Notes: generated by a model not told the origin, from the letters alone. A stretch of DNA of 16,828 nucleotides from Pseudomonas sp. UBA4194 (GCF_002379585.1 NZ_DFUE01000023.1:48755-65582), one strand, 5' to 3'; shown: positions 1 to 7,111, numbered from the stretch's first letter. Translations and numbers: made by a program.

Positions 1-63
1 TCACCCCAAATCCACCTACGTACACCTACCTCCACCCACCTACCCACCCACCCCAACATCACC
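1..63. other. C-rich low-complexity stretch downstream of prmB
   Basis: The first 63 bases are built almost entirely from short CCACC / CCTAC / CCCACC words and hold no ORF or hairpin that I can support. They lie directly after the prmB stop codon, so they are 3' flanking DNA. In related pseudomonads aroC lies near prmB, but nothing of it is visible here. Confidence 0.5.
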
Positions 64-972
64 TCAAACCCGCGCCGCAAACACCTCTTGATGCGCCCGG
101 CACTGCTCGGCCGTCAACATGAACACCCCATGCCCACCCCGCTGGAATTCCAGCCAGGCGAAATCCACTTCTGGGTACAGCGCTTCGACGTGCACCTGGC
201 TGTTGCCCACCTCGACGATCAGCAACCCTTTCTCGGTCAGATGGTCCGCCGCTTCGGCCAGCATCCTGCGCACCAGGTTCAAGCCATCGTCGCCGCACGC
301 CAGCCCCAGTTCCGGCTCATGCTGGTACTCGGCGGGCATGTCGGCAAAGTCCTCGGCATCGACGTAGGGTGGGTTCGACACGATCAAGTCGAAACGCTGG
401 CCCGGCAGGCCTTCGAAGCCGTCGCCCTGAACGGTGTAGACGCGATCGTCCACGCCATGGCGCTCGATGTTCTGATTGGCCACTTCCAGGGCCTCGAACG
501 ACAGGTCGCCCAGCGCCACTTCGGCGTCGGGGAACACGTCGGCGCAGGCGATACCGATGCACCCGGAACCGGTGCACAGGTCAAGAATGCGCGCCGGAGG
601 CCGGGCCAGCCAAGGTTCGAAGCGGTTCTCGATCAGCTCGCCGATGGGCGAACGGGGCACCAGTACACGGGCGTCGACGATGAACGACATGCCGCAGAAC
701 CAGGCTTCGCCGATCAGGTAGGCGGCGGGCACGCGCTCTTCGATCCGGCGTTTGAGCAGGTGCTGCACATGCACGATCTCGTCGTCTTCCAGGCGGCAAT
801 CCAGGTAGCTGTCCGCCACTTCGAACGGCAGGTTGAGGGCGCCCAGCACCAGCAGGCGCGCTTCGTCCCAGGCGTTGTCGGTGCCATGGCCGAAGAACAA
901 CTCTTCACCATGAAAACGGCTGACGGCCCAACGGATGTGGTCGCGCAGAGTGCGCAGGCGGGAAGTGATCAC
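64..972 (-). CDS. prmB: 50S ribosomal protein L3 glutamine methyltransferase PrmB
   Basis: 302-aa class I SAM-dependent methyltransferase of the HemK/PrmB family, which N5-methylates a conserved glutamine of ribosomal protein uL3 in the cytoplasm. The SAM-binding loop DLCTGSGCIGI is at residues 131-141 and the catalytic NPPY motif at 200-203. The N-terminal helical substrate-recognition domain (about 1-105), ending in LVPRSPIGELI, is of the PrmB rather than PrmC type. The length fits PrmB (about 300-310 aa). The start codon is GTG, not ATG: on the minus strand it follows GAGGAG with a 5-nt gap, and no better start lies upstream. It is transcribed divergently from the hydrolase at 1100. In P. 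aeruginosa prmB also neighbours an isochorismatase-like gene and folE2, which supports synteny (from memory). Confidence 0.95.
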   Translation of the reverse strand: MITSRLRTLRDHIRWAVSRFHGEELFFGHGTDNAWDEARLLVLGALNLPFEVADSYLDCRLEDDEIVHVQHLLKRRIEERVPAAYLIGEAWFCGMSFIVDARVLVPRSPIGELIENRFEPWLARPPARILDLCTGSGCIGIACADVFPDAEVALGDLSFEALEVANQNIERHGVDDRVYTVQGDGFEGLPGQRFDLIVSNPPYVDAEDFADMPAEYQHEPELGLACGDDGLNLVRRMLAEAADHLTEKGLLIVEVGNSQVHVEALYPEVDFAWLEFQRGGHGVFMLTAEQCRAHQEVFAARV

Positions 973-1013
973 AAAAGCTCCTCGTTCGAATCGAGGGCGA
1001 ATATTACCAGAGC

Positions 1014-1025
1014 ATCGCTAGCGAT
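1014..1025. promoter_or_regulatory. 12-bp perfect palindrome in the prmB/hydrolase divergent promoter region
   Basis: ATCGCTAGCGAT is a perfect 12-bp palindrome between the divergent prmB and hydrolase genes. A TAATAT hexamer at 1006-1001 on the minus strand could serve as the prmB -10 box, but no convincing -35 accompanies it. No known regulator is assigned to the palindrome. It may be chance. Confidence 0.25.
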
Positions 1026-1099
1026 TTTCACTCAATAGATTCACAGAACGGCTCCAGCAGAGGACAATGCTGCAAAAGCCCTACCCAAAGGAGCCCCCG

Positions 1100-1690
1100 A
1101 TGTCCGTTGCGAAGACGATGTTCCAACTCAGTGGTCGCGGTTTTCCGCCCACCAAGATTGCCAATGCCAGCCTGATCATCATCGATGCCCAGAACGAATA
1201 CCTCAGTGGCGACCTGGCCCTGTCCGGCATGGACGAAGCCCTGGCCAACATCGGTCAATTGGTGGCTGCGGCGCGCGCGGCCAAGCGTCCGGTGGTGCAC
1301 ATTCGCCACCTGGGCACCGTCGGCGGCCTGTTCGACCCTCAGGGCGAACGCGGCGAATTCATCAAGGGGTTCGAACCCGAGGGTGACGAACCGGTGGTCG
1401 AGAAGCGCATGCCCAATGCCTTCAACAACACCGGGCTGCATGAACTGCTGCAAAGCTATGGCCATTTGGACCTCATCATCTGCGGTTTCATGAGCCACTC
1501 GAGCGTCAGCACCACCGTGCGTGCCTCCAAGGACTACGGCTACCGCTGCACCCTGGTCAGCGACGCCTGCGCCACCCGTGACCTGCCCCAGGGCGATACG
1601 GTGCTCAGCGCGGCGAAAGTCCAGGAAGCGGAAATGGCCATCATGCGCGACAACTTCGCCGCCGTGGCGCTGACCCAGCATCTGATCTGA
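1100..1690 (+). CDS. Isochorismatase-fold (cysteine hydrolase family) protein with Ser at the nucleophile position
   Basis: 196-aa isochorismatase-like hydrolase, a Rossmann-like cytoplasmic enzyme fold. Members include nicotinamidases, N-carbamoylsarcosine amidases and isochorismatases, using an Asp-Lys-Cys triad. Asp29 (in LIIIDAQNEY) and Lys102 (VVEKRMPNAF) are present. The motif around residues 129-141 reads GFMSHSSVSTTVR, where the family usually has G-x-x-T-H-x-C-V. The expected nucleophile is therefore Ser135, codon AGC. True isochorismatases also lack the Cys, so the substrate is open. The chosen start has AAGGAG 6 nt upstream. An in-frame ATG at 1067 would add 11 residues with a worse site. 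It is probably the first gene of the rightward set leading to folE. Specific function unknown. Confidence 0.85.
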   Translation: MSVAKTMFQLSGRGFPPTKIANASLIIIDAQNEYLSGDLALSGMDEALANIGQLVAAARAAKRPVVHIRHLGTVGGLFDPQGERGEFIKGFEPEGDEPVVEKRMPNAFNNTGLHELLQSYGHLDLIICGFMSHSSVSTTVRASKDYGYRCTLVSDACATRDLPQGDTVLSAAKVQEAEMAIMRDNFAAVALTQHLI

Positions 1691-1695
1691 ACGCC

Positions 1696-1712
1696 GGCGG
1701 CCCTGCGCCGCC
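1696..1712. terminator. Weak GC-rich hairpin after the hydrolase
   Basis: GGCGGC, a 5-nt loop, then GCCGCC form a perfect 6-bp stem starting 5 nt after the hydrolase stop codon. There is no T-run after it, so it is at best a weak or Rho-assisted end, or an mRNA-stabilising structure. Transcription may well continue into the next gene. Confidence 0.25.
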
Positions 1713-1810
1713 TATCCGAATAACCTCCCCTCGCCGTTTAAATGCCCCACCTGCCGGAACCGCGGGGCGCGCGAACGAGTCGAAGGCCCGATACCCACTG
1801 AGGAATCGGA

Positions 1811-2131
1811 ATGAAGTCATCCGACGGATTCAACGCCCGCAGGCTTCGGCCACGCGGTCCGAGCAACTGGCGCTACCGTATGGGTGCCGCCATCGGTGCG
1901 GTGTTGCTGACGTTCGGCCTGCTTCTGGCCATGGCCGGCGTGGCCACCCTGCTGGGCCATCCCCCTCAAGGCACCGGCCTTGATGCCAGCCCCGGCGGCG
2001 CGGCGGTGATCACCGCCGTCGGCGTGGTGGTGCTCTACCTCGGCCTGTGGTGCTGGCGCCGGGCTCGGCGCGGCATGCGCCGCAGCCGCGAACTGAACCT
2101 GGCCCCGCACTTGATGAAAAAGCACGATTGA
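1811..2131 (+). CDS. Small two-TM membrane protein, function unknown
   Basis: 106-aa protein with a basic N-terminus (several Arg in the first 23 residues) and two hydrophobic segments, about residues 24-48 and 62-82. They are joined by a Gly/Pro-rich loop, and the C-terminal tail is Arg-rich and ends in MKKHD. The charge pattern suggests both ends face the cytoplasm (positive-inside rule). GAGGAA sits 7-10 nt upstream of the ATG. It ends 36 nt before the Smr-domain gene and is probably co-transcribed with it. I do not recognise a named family. The conserved placement between an isochorismatase-like gene and the Smr/folE genes in pseudomonads suggests a real gene, but gives no function. Confidence 0.7.
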   Translation: MKSSDGFNARRLRPRGPSNWRYRMGAAIGAVLLTFGLLLAMAGVATLLGHPPQGTGLDASPGGAAVITAVGVVVLYLGLWCWRRARRGMRRSRELNLAPHLMKKHD

Positions 2132-2167
2132 CTCGCGTAGACTAGCGCTCCCGTGGCGGAGGCTTTC

Positions 2168-2725
2168 ATGCAAGACGACGATTTTTCCCTGTTCAAGGAT
2201 CAGATGCGCGGCGTCAAGCCGATCAAGCACGACCGCGCCGACACCGGCAAACCCAAAGCCGACAAGCAAAAGCTGACCGCCCTGCGTCAAGCCGCGACCG
2301 TGGGTACTCAGGTGACGACGGTCGACGGCCTGTCCGATCAGTTCGTCATCGACGTCGGTCCGGAAGACGATCTGCACTGGGCCCGTGACGGCGTGCAGGA
2401 AAGCCAGATGCGCAAGCTCAAGATCGGCCAGATTCCCTTCGAAGGCAGCCTCGACTTGCATGGCATGAACGTGGAGAAAGCCCGCGAGACCCTCTGGGCG
2501 TTTCTGGCCGAGGCCACTCGTTTCGAAGTTCGCTGCGTGCGCGTCACCCACGGCAAGGCCGTGCGCCTGGACGGCAAGCGACCGATGATCAAGAGCCACG
2601 TCAACACCTGGCTGCGCCAGCATCCGCAGGTGCTGGGGTTTACTTCCTGCCAGGCGCGACATGGTGGCGCAGGGGCGGTGTACGTGATGCTCAAACGCAC
2701 CATGCTGGAAGGTCGCGACGAATAA
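2168..2725 (+). CDS. Smr-domain protein, SmrA/YdaL-like
   Basis: 185-aa protein with a C-terminal Smr (small MutS-related) domain, a fold linked to nicking or cleavage of structured DNA or RNA. Visible motifs are LDLHG (95-99), THGK (127-130) and ARHGGAGAVYV (163-173). The N-terminal stretch DDFSLFKDQMRGVKPIK resembles the start of E. coli SmrA (YdaL), and overall length (about 185 aa) and the C-terminal HGG-G-A-YV motif also fit SmrA better than SmrB. The chosen start has GGAGG 5 nt upstream. An upstream in-frame GTG at 2153 overlaps that site and is unlikely. It lies in a rightward string with folE (73 nt downstream). The cellular substrate of this protein is not known to me; the nuclease role is inferred from the domain. 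Confidence 0.85.
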   Translation: MQDDDFSLFKDQMRGVKPIKHDRADTGKPKADKQKLTALRQAATVGTQVTTVDGLSDQFVIDVGPEDDLHWARDGVQESQMRKLKIGQIPFEGSLDLHGMNVEKARETLWAFLAEATRFEVRCVRVTHGKAVRLDGKRPMIKSHVNTWLRQHPQVLGFTSCQARHGGAGAVYVMLKRTMLEGRDE

Positions 2726-2798
2726 CGCGTCACTTGCGCCACCGCGGCCGCCACCGTACCCTTCGCGTCTGCGAAATATTTTCCCACAGGTTGGATTC

Positions 2799-3344
2799 AT
2801 GTCCCTGGAACAGAACTACACCGCGATCCTCGGCCAGCTCGGCGAGGACGTTAACCGCGAAGGCCTGCTCGACACGCCAAAACGCGCTGCCAAAGCCATG
2901 AAGTATCTGTGCCGCGGCTATGAGCAAACGCTGGAAGAGGTCACCAACGGTGCCTTGTTCAGCTCGGACGCCAGCGAAATGGTGTTGGTCAAGGACATTG
3001 AGCTGTACTCGCTGTGCGAGCACCATCTGCTGCCGTTCATCGGCCGGGCCCATGTGGCCTACATCCCCAACGGCAAGGTGCTGGGGCTGTCCAAGGTGGC
3101 GCGCATCGTCGACATGTATGCCCGACGCCTGCAGATCCAGGAAAACCTGGGCCGGCAGATTGCCGATGCGGTGCAGCAGGTCACAGGCGCGCTGGGCGTG
3201 GCGGTGGTCATCGAAGCCAAGCACATGTGCATGATGATGCGCGGCGTCGAGAAGCAGAATTCCTCCATGATCACCTCGGTCATGCTGGGCGAGTTCCGTG
3301 AGAATGCGTCCACCCGTGGCGAATTTCTCAGCCTGATCAAGTAA
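2799..3344 (+). CDS. folE: GTP cyclohydrolase I
   Basis: 181-aa type I GTP cyclohydrolase: GTP plus water gives 7,8-dihydroneopterin triphosphate and formate, the first step of tetrahydrofolate (and biopterin) synthesis, in a cytoplasmic homodecamer. The zinc ligands are visible: Cys73 and His76 in CEHHLLPF (73-80) and Cys144 in KHMCMMMRG. The substrate-binding stretch GLSKVARIVDMYARRLQIQE (about 96-115) is intact. The length is shorter than the E. coli enzyme (222 aa) and matches the short pseudomonad paralogues; P. aeruginosa folE2 sits in the same neighbourhood, so this may be the folE2 copy. The Shine-Dalgarno is weak (CAGG 8 nt upstream). The next gene starts 15 nt after the stop, so the two are probably translated from one mRNA. 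Confidence 0.95.
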   Translation: MSLEQNYTAILGQLGEDVNREGLLDTPKRAAKAMKYLCRGYEQTLEEVTNGALFSSDASEMVLVKDIELYSLCEHHLLPFIGRAHVAYIPNGKVLGLSKVARIVDMYARRLQIQENLGRQIADAVQQVTGALGVAVVIEAKHMCMMMRGVEKQNSSMITSVMLGEFRENASTRGEFLSLIK

Positions 3345-3359
3345 TCGGAGAACCTGGCG

Positions 3360-3728
3360 ATGTTGATGAAAGCACTGCGCACCGGCCTCGGCCAGGTGAT
3401 TGTGGTGGGTGACCTGCTCACCCGCCCGCCTCGCCAGAAACGCAGCGCCGAGGCCCAGGCCAAGGTGGTCGAAGCCGCCCGCGGCCTGTCGCTCTATCAG
3501 TTCCATGCCTGCCCGTTCTGTGTAAAGACTCGCCGCACCTTGCACAAACTCAATGTGCCGGTGGCGCTGCGCGATGCCAAGAACGACCCGGCCGCGCGGG
3601 AGGCCCTGCTGGCCGAGGGCGGCAAGATCAAGGTGCCGTGCCTGCGTATCGAAGAGGCCGGCCAGGTGACCTGGATGTATGAATCCAAGGTCATCATCGA
3701 GTACCTCAACCAACGCTTCGCCCCGTAG
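3360..3728 (+). CDS. Glutaredoxin / GST N-terminal domain protein
   Basis: 122-aa protein with an N-terminal extension (1-43) followed by one thioredoxin-fold domain. The redox motif CPFC is at 51-54 (YQFHACPFCVKTRR). The cis-Pro signature of the fold is visible in KIKVPCLRI, and the C-terminal ESKVIIEYLNQRF is typical of GST N-terminal/glutaredoxin domains. It lacks the helical GST C-terminal domain, so it is likely a monothiol/dithiol glutathione-dependent oxidoreductase rather than a transferase. GGAG lies 9 nt before the ATG. An alternative ATG at 3366 would remove two residues. Its stop codon (TAG) lies inside a REP-like palindrome that begins at 3725. Substrate unknown; the link to folE is by proximity only. 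Confidence 0.85.
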   Translation: MLMKALRTGLGQVIVVGDLLTRPPRQKRSAEAQAKVVEAARGLSLYQFHACPFCVKTRRTLHKLNVPVALRDAKNDPAAREALLAEGGKIKVPCLRIEEAGQVTWMYESKVIIEYLNQRFAP

Positions 3729-3853
3729 CAGCGGCGTAAGCCGCGTCCAACACCCCACAATCATCCAGGTCATCCGCGTCATTCTCATCCGATAACGCCA
3801 TCGTCATTCAGGTGAACCGCGTAACGGCCGGACGCGGCTTACGCCGCTGCTAC
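3725..3853. repeat. 24-bp perfect inverted repeat pair (REP-like)
   Basis: The 24 bases at 3725-3748, starting GTAGCAGCGGCG, recur as an exact reverse complement at 3830-3853 with 81 nt between. Each arm also contains its own small hairpin (GCGGC-GTAA-GCCGC). Two inverted REPs in this arrangement form a REPIN-like unit. The left arm overlaps the stop codon of the glutaredoxin-like gene. The spacer holds a degenerate direct repeat of about 22 nt (17 of 22 matching). A related single copy lies at 8776. It may act as a transcription end or mRNA-protecting structure. Confidence 0.8.
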
Positions 3854-3964
3854 AGGTGTTGTGTCGCGTGCGGTGACTGTACGGCCGAATCCCCATCTCG
3901 CTGTACCGTTCGCCCTCCCCCGCCATCGTTTACCCTTGGCCGTAGATCGCCAAGGATGCCACCT

Positions 3965-5155
3965 ATGTCTGCCCCCACCCTGCCGCCGCTGCGCCCCCTA
4001 GCCGACACCTCCATTTCTGCCATGGTCGCAGGCTTCATTGCCATGCTCACCGGCTACACCAGCTCCCTGGTGCTGATGTTCCAGGCCGGCCAGGCCGCAG
4101 GTCTCACCAGCGGCCAGATCTCTTCCTGGATCTGGGCGCTTTCGATCGGCATGGCGGTGTGCAACATCGGCCTGTCGCTGCGCTACCGCACCCCTATCAC
4201 CGTGGCCTGGTCGACCCCTGGCGCGGCGCTGCTGGTGACCAGCCTGGGTGGGGTCAGTTATCCCGAGGCCATCGGCGCCTATATCACCTGCGCCATACTG
4301 GTGGTGATCTGCGGCATGACCGGCAGCTTCGAGCGGTTGGTCAAGCGCTTGCCCGCCTCCCTGGCTGCGGCCTTGCTGGCTGGCATTCTGTTCAAGATCG
4401 GCAGTGAAATCTTCATCGCGGCCCAGCATCGCACCGCGCTGGTGTTGAGCATGTTTTTCACCTACCTGATTATCAAGCGCGTGTCGCCGCGCTACGCCGT
4501 GCTCGCGGCGCTGCTGCTGGGCACACTGCTCTCAGGGTTGCTGGGGCTGCTGGATTTCAGCCACTTCGCGTTGGAAGTGGCGCAGCCCGTGTGGACCACA
4601 CCCACGTTCTCGCTGGCAGCGACCATCAGTATCGGCATCCCCCTGTTCGTGGTGGCCATGACCTCGCAGAACATGCCCGGCATCGCCGTGCTGCGCGCCG
4701 ACGGTTACCAGGTGCCCGCCTCGCCGCTGATCTCGGTGACCGGCATTGCCTCGCTGCTGCTGGCACCGTTCGGCTCCCATGGCATCAACCTGGCGGCGAT
4801 CAGCGCCGCCATCTGCACCGGGCCCCACGCCCACGAAGACCGTAACAAACGCTACACCGCGGCGGTATGGTGCGGGGTGTTCTATGGCATTGCCGGGATT
4901 TTCGGCGCGACCCTCGCGGCCCTGTTCGCGGCGTTACCCAAGGAGTTGGTGCTGTCGATTGCGGCGTTGGCGCTGTTCGGTTCGATCATCAACGGCTTGA
5001 CCCAGGCGATGCAGGCGCCCCAGGAGCGCGAAGCAGCGTTGATCACGTTCATGGTCACAGCGTCGGGCTTGACCTTGTTTTCGGTAGGGTCGGCGTTCTG
5101 GGGGATTGTTGCGGGGGTGTTGACGCTGGTGATTCTGAACGCGCGCAAGGCTTGA
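3965..5155 (+). CDS. benE: BenE-family benzoate/H+ symporter
   Basis: 396-aa polytopic inner-membrane protein, about 12 predicted TM segments, of the BenE (benzoate:H+ symporter) family. Family hallmarks are MTSQNMPGIAVLR (232-244), FGSHGINLAAISAAI (269-283) and GPHAHEDRNKRYTAA (286-300), and the length fits (about 390-400 aa). The start was chosen because AAGGA lies 8 nt upstream. In-frame ATGs at 3956 (inside that site) and 3812 (inside the upstream inverted repeat) are rejected. No benABCD, catBCA or BenR-type regulator is in the window, so this is an orphan copy. Pseudomonads carry several benE paralogues, and the substrate could be another aromatic acid. REP elements bound the gene on both sides. 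Confidence 0.85.
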   Translation: MSAPTLPPLRPLADTSISAMVAGFIAMLTGYTSSLVLMFQAGQAAGLTSGQISSWIWALSIGMAVCNIGLSLRYRTPITVAWSTPGAALLVTSLGGVSYPEAIGAYITCAILVVICGMTGSFERLVKRLPASLAAALLAGILFKIGSEIFIAAQHRTALVLSMFFTYLIIKRVSPRYAVLAALLLGTLLSGLLGLLDFSHFALEVAQPVWTTPTFSLAATISIGIPLFVVAMTSQNMPGIAVLRADGYQVPASPLISVTGIASLLLAPFGSHGINLAAISAAICTGPHAHEDRNKRYTAAVWCGVFYGIAGIFGATLAALFAALPKELVLSIAALALFGSIINGLTQAMQAPQEREAALITFMVTASGLTLFSVGSAFWGIVAGVLTLVILNARKA

Positions 5156-5165
5156 GTCTGGCGCC

Positions 5166-5318
5166 AGCCAGCCCACCGCCATCGCGGGTAGAACCCGCTC
5201 CCACAAAGGCTACCAAGCGCCTGTGGGAGCCAGCCCACCGCCATCGCGGGTAGAACCCGCTCCCACAAGGGCTACGAAGCGCCTGTGGGGCCCTGTGGGA
5301 GCGGGTTCTACCCGCGAT
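5166..5318. repeat. Three REP copies (two direct, one inverted)
   Basis: Two near-identical 41-bp direct repeats at 5166-5206 and 5228-5268 (62-bp period) each carry the Pseudomonas REP core GCGGGTAGAACCCGC followed by TCCCACA. A third REP in the opposite orientation lies at 5294-5318, making the second and third a REPIN-type pair. A partial REP end (TGTGGGAGC) at 5222-5230 shows that the direct copies arose by tandem duplication. The cluster begins 10 nt after the benE stop codon and can act as its transcript end. The remaining 100 bp to the next gene show no clear promoter. Confidence 0.9.
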
Positions 5319-5419
5319 GGCGGCGGGCCTGCATGAACGCTTTTTCATGAATCGAAATGAACCCCCTCGCCGCTGTCCCCCTCACAGCTCTATCCCATCA
5401 ATCAGCGAGGGCATTAGCC

Positions 5420-6184
5420 ATGAATCGTTTCCAGGATAAAGTCGTGATCGTAACCGGTGCAGGCTCGGGCATGGGCGCTGCCACTGCACGACGCTTTGCC
5501 AAGGAAGGCGCGCGGGTGGTCCTGGCGGGGCGAACCCGCGACAAGCTCGAAGCCGTGGCCAAAGACTGCGGACCGGGTCAAAGCCTGGTGGTGACGACCG
5601 ATGTATCGGACTGGGAACAGGTCCAGCATCTAGTCAAGGCCGCAGTCGAACACTTCGGGCAACTCGATGTGCTGGTCAACAATGCCGGCGTAGCCCCCAT
5701 GGGTGCCATGACCGAGACCGCCCTGGCTGACTGGCGTCAGGTCATGTCGATCGACGTGGACGGTGTGTTCTACGGCTGCCGCGCCGCCATGCCGCACCTG
5801 ATCAAAAGCGGCGGCAGCATCATCAACGTCTCATCGGTGTCCGGTCTGGGCGGCGATTGGGGCATGAGTTTCTACAACGCTGCCAAGGGCGCGGTGAGCA
5901 ACTTCACGCGAGCCATCGCGCTGGAATACGGCGGTCAGGGTGTCCGGGTAAACGCGGTATGCCCAGCCCTGACCTGGAGCGATCTGACGGCAGACATGGC
6001 CAAGGACGAGCAGCTCATGGCCAAGTTTGCCGACCGCATCCCCATGGGTCGAGCCGCCGAACCGGAAGAAGTGGCCGATGTGATCGCCTTTCTCGCCAGT
6101 CACGACGCGCGCTTCGTCAACGGCGTCAACCTGCCCGTCGACGGTGGCCTGCATGCCTCCAACGGTCAGCCCAAGCAGGCCTGA
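5420..6184 (+). CDS. SDR family NAD(P)-dependent oxidoreductase
   Basis: 254-aa classical short-chain dehydrogenase/reductase, a single Rossmann domain, cytoplasmic. Cofactor motif TGAGSGMG is at 12-19, NNAG at 87-90, catalytic Ser139 in NVSSVSG and the YxxxK pair Tyr152/Lys156 (YNAAK). The C-terminal PVDGG is also typical. An Arg at 38 (AGRTR) rather than an Asp at the end of beta-2 favours NADP(H), by family rule. The substrate cannot be told from sequence. The start has GAGG 9-10 nt upstream. An in-frame ATG at 5357 would add 21 residues without a good site. It converges on pyrF with only 2 bp between the stop codons. The closest annotations I would expect are 3-oxoacyl-ACP reductase-like or glucose dehydrogenase-like, neither assured. 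Confidence 0.9.
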   Translation: MNRFQDKVVIVTGAGSGMGAATARRFAKEGARVVLAGRTRDKLEAVAKDCGPGQSLVVTTDVSDWEQVQHLVKAAVEHFGQLDVLVNNAGVAPMGAMTETALADWRQVMSIDVDGVFYGCRAAMPHLIKSGGSIINVSSVSGLGGDWGMSFYNAAKGAVSNFTRAIALEYGGQGVRVNAVCPALTWSDLTADMAKDEQLMAKFADRIPMGRAAEPEEVADVIAFLASHDARFVNGVNLPVDGGLHASNGQPKQA

Positions 6185-6186
6185 GA

Positions 6187-6888
6187 TCAGCCGTTGATCT
6201 GCGCCACGACATCGGCCAGCGCCTGGGCCGGATCGGCCGCCTGACTGATCGGGCGACCGATCACCAGATAGTCGGAACCGGCGTCCAGCGCCTGGCGCGG
6301 GGTGAGGATACGGCGTTGGTCGTCCTGAGCGCTGCCAGCCGGGCGAATACCCGGAGTCACCAGTTGCAGCGCCGGATGGGCGGCCTTCAACGCCTGGGCC
6401 TCCAGGGCTGAACACACCAGGCCGTCCATACCGGCTTTCTGGGCCAATGCAGCCAGGCGCAGCACCTGCTCCTGAGGCTCGATATCCAGGCCGATGGCTG
6501 CCAGGTCTTCGCGCTCCATGCTGGTCAGCACGGTCACCCCGATCAGCAGAGGCTTGGTCCCGCTGCGCTGCTCCAGCACTTCACGGCACGCGGCCATCAT
6601 GCGCAGGCCGCCGGAGCAGTGCACGTTGACCATCCACACACCCATTTCAGCCGCCGCCTTGACCGCCATGGCAGTGGTGTTGGGGATGTCGTGGAATTTG
6701 AGGTCCAGGAACACCTCGAAGCCCTTGGCGTTCAAGGTCTCGACGATACCTGAGGCGCTGCTGGTGAACAGCTCCTTGCCGACCTTGACCCGGCACAGCT
6801 TGGGGTCCAACTGATCGGCGAGCTTGAGCGCGGCCTCACGGGTCGGGTAATCCAGGGCGACGATGATAGGAGTCTGGCAGGCGGGCAT
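6187..6888 (-). CDS. pyrF: Orotidine 5'-phosphate decarboxylase
   Basis: 233-aa OMP decarboxylase, the last step of de novo UMP synthesis: OMP gives UMP and CO2; a TIM-barrel homodimer in the cytoplasm. The catalytic signature DLKFHDIPNT is at residues 62-71 (Asp62, Lys64, Asp67). The N-terminal IIVALD (8-13) and Lys36 bind substrate, and the phosphate-binding VTPGIRP and VIGRPI motifs are at the C-terminal end. Length is as expected (about 230 aa). The ATG at 6888 is preceded on the minus strand by GAGAG. A longer reading frame reaching 7002 has no family support. The 3' end is convergent with the SDR gene. Confidence 0.97.
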   Translation of the reverse strand: MPACQTPIIVALDYPTREAALKLADQLDPKLCRVKVGKELFTSSASGIVETLNAKGFEVFLDLKFHDIPNTTAMAVKAAAEMGVWMVNVHCSGGLRMMAACREVLEQRSGTKPLLIGVTVLTSMEREDLAAIGLDIEPQEQVLRLAALAQKAGMDGLVCSALEAQALKAAHPALQLVTPGIRPAGSAQDDQRRILTPRQALDAGSDYLVIGRPISQAADPAQALADVVAQING

Positions 6889-6924
6889 GGGCGGGCTCTC
6901 AGGGGCAAGTCGAAATCGGCGCGC

Positions 6925-6930
6925 ATTGTA
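6925..6930 (-). promoter_or_regulatory. Candidate pyrF -10 box
   Basis: On the minus strand TACAAT (5 of 6 to the sigma-70 -10 consensus) ends 36 nt upstream of the pyrF ATG, in an AT-richer pocket of an otherwise GC-rich gap. A good -35 at 16-18 bp is not visible, so the box alone supports the call. Confidence 0.4.
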
Positions 6931-7095
6931 GCGGATTTTTACCACCAACGGGCCCCGCCCGGCGCCGCACCGCTGCCCCGCACCAGAGCCTGTCCTGGGC
7001 ATACCGCCCTGTATTCAAGCGCCAGACCTGCCCAATGCCGGCAAACATCCCCGACCGCGACACGCCCACACCCATAACGACCCGGGGGCCGGCAC

Positions 7096-7111
7096 TGGCA
7101 CGGCCGATGCA
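7096..7111 (+). promoter_or_regulatory. Sigma-54 (RpoN) promoter, candidate, for the ethanolamine-type permease
   Basis: TGGCACGGCCGATGCA matches the sigma-54 consensus TGGCACG-N4-TTGCW at 11 of 12 defined positions, with the essential GG (-24) and GC (-12) at correct spacing. Transcription would start near 7122, about 28 nt before the permease ATG and just upstream of its AGGGAG ribosome site. A sigma-54 promoter needs an enhancer-binding protein; none is encoded in the window. In P. aeruginosa, ethanolamine uptake and breakdown genes are known to depend on RpoN and the enhancer-binding protein EatR, which fits. Confidence 0.65.

Noticed and set aside
88..1038. 316-residue plus-strand frame across prmB
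   Set aside because: prmB on the other strand has intact SAM and NPPY motifs; the plus frame matches no family.
1067..1099. Upstream ATG for the isochorismatase-fold protein
   Set aside because: It would add 11 residues; the ATG at 1100 has a much better AAGGAG site and family-like N-terminus.
1817..3788. Two long minus-strand frames (1817-2800, 2730-3788) over the Smr, folE and glutaredoxin-like genes
   Set aside because: Both oppose well-supported coding genes and show the composition expected of reverse-strand reading of GC-rich codons.
3812..3964. 51-residue N-terminal extension of the BenE protein
   Set aside because: It runs through the inverted-repeat arm, has no membrane or family similarity, and the start at 3965 has a proper AAGGA site.
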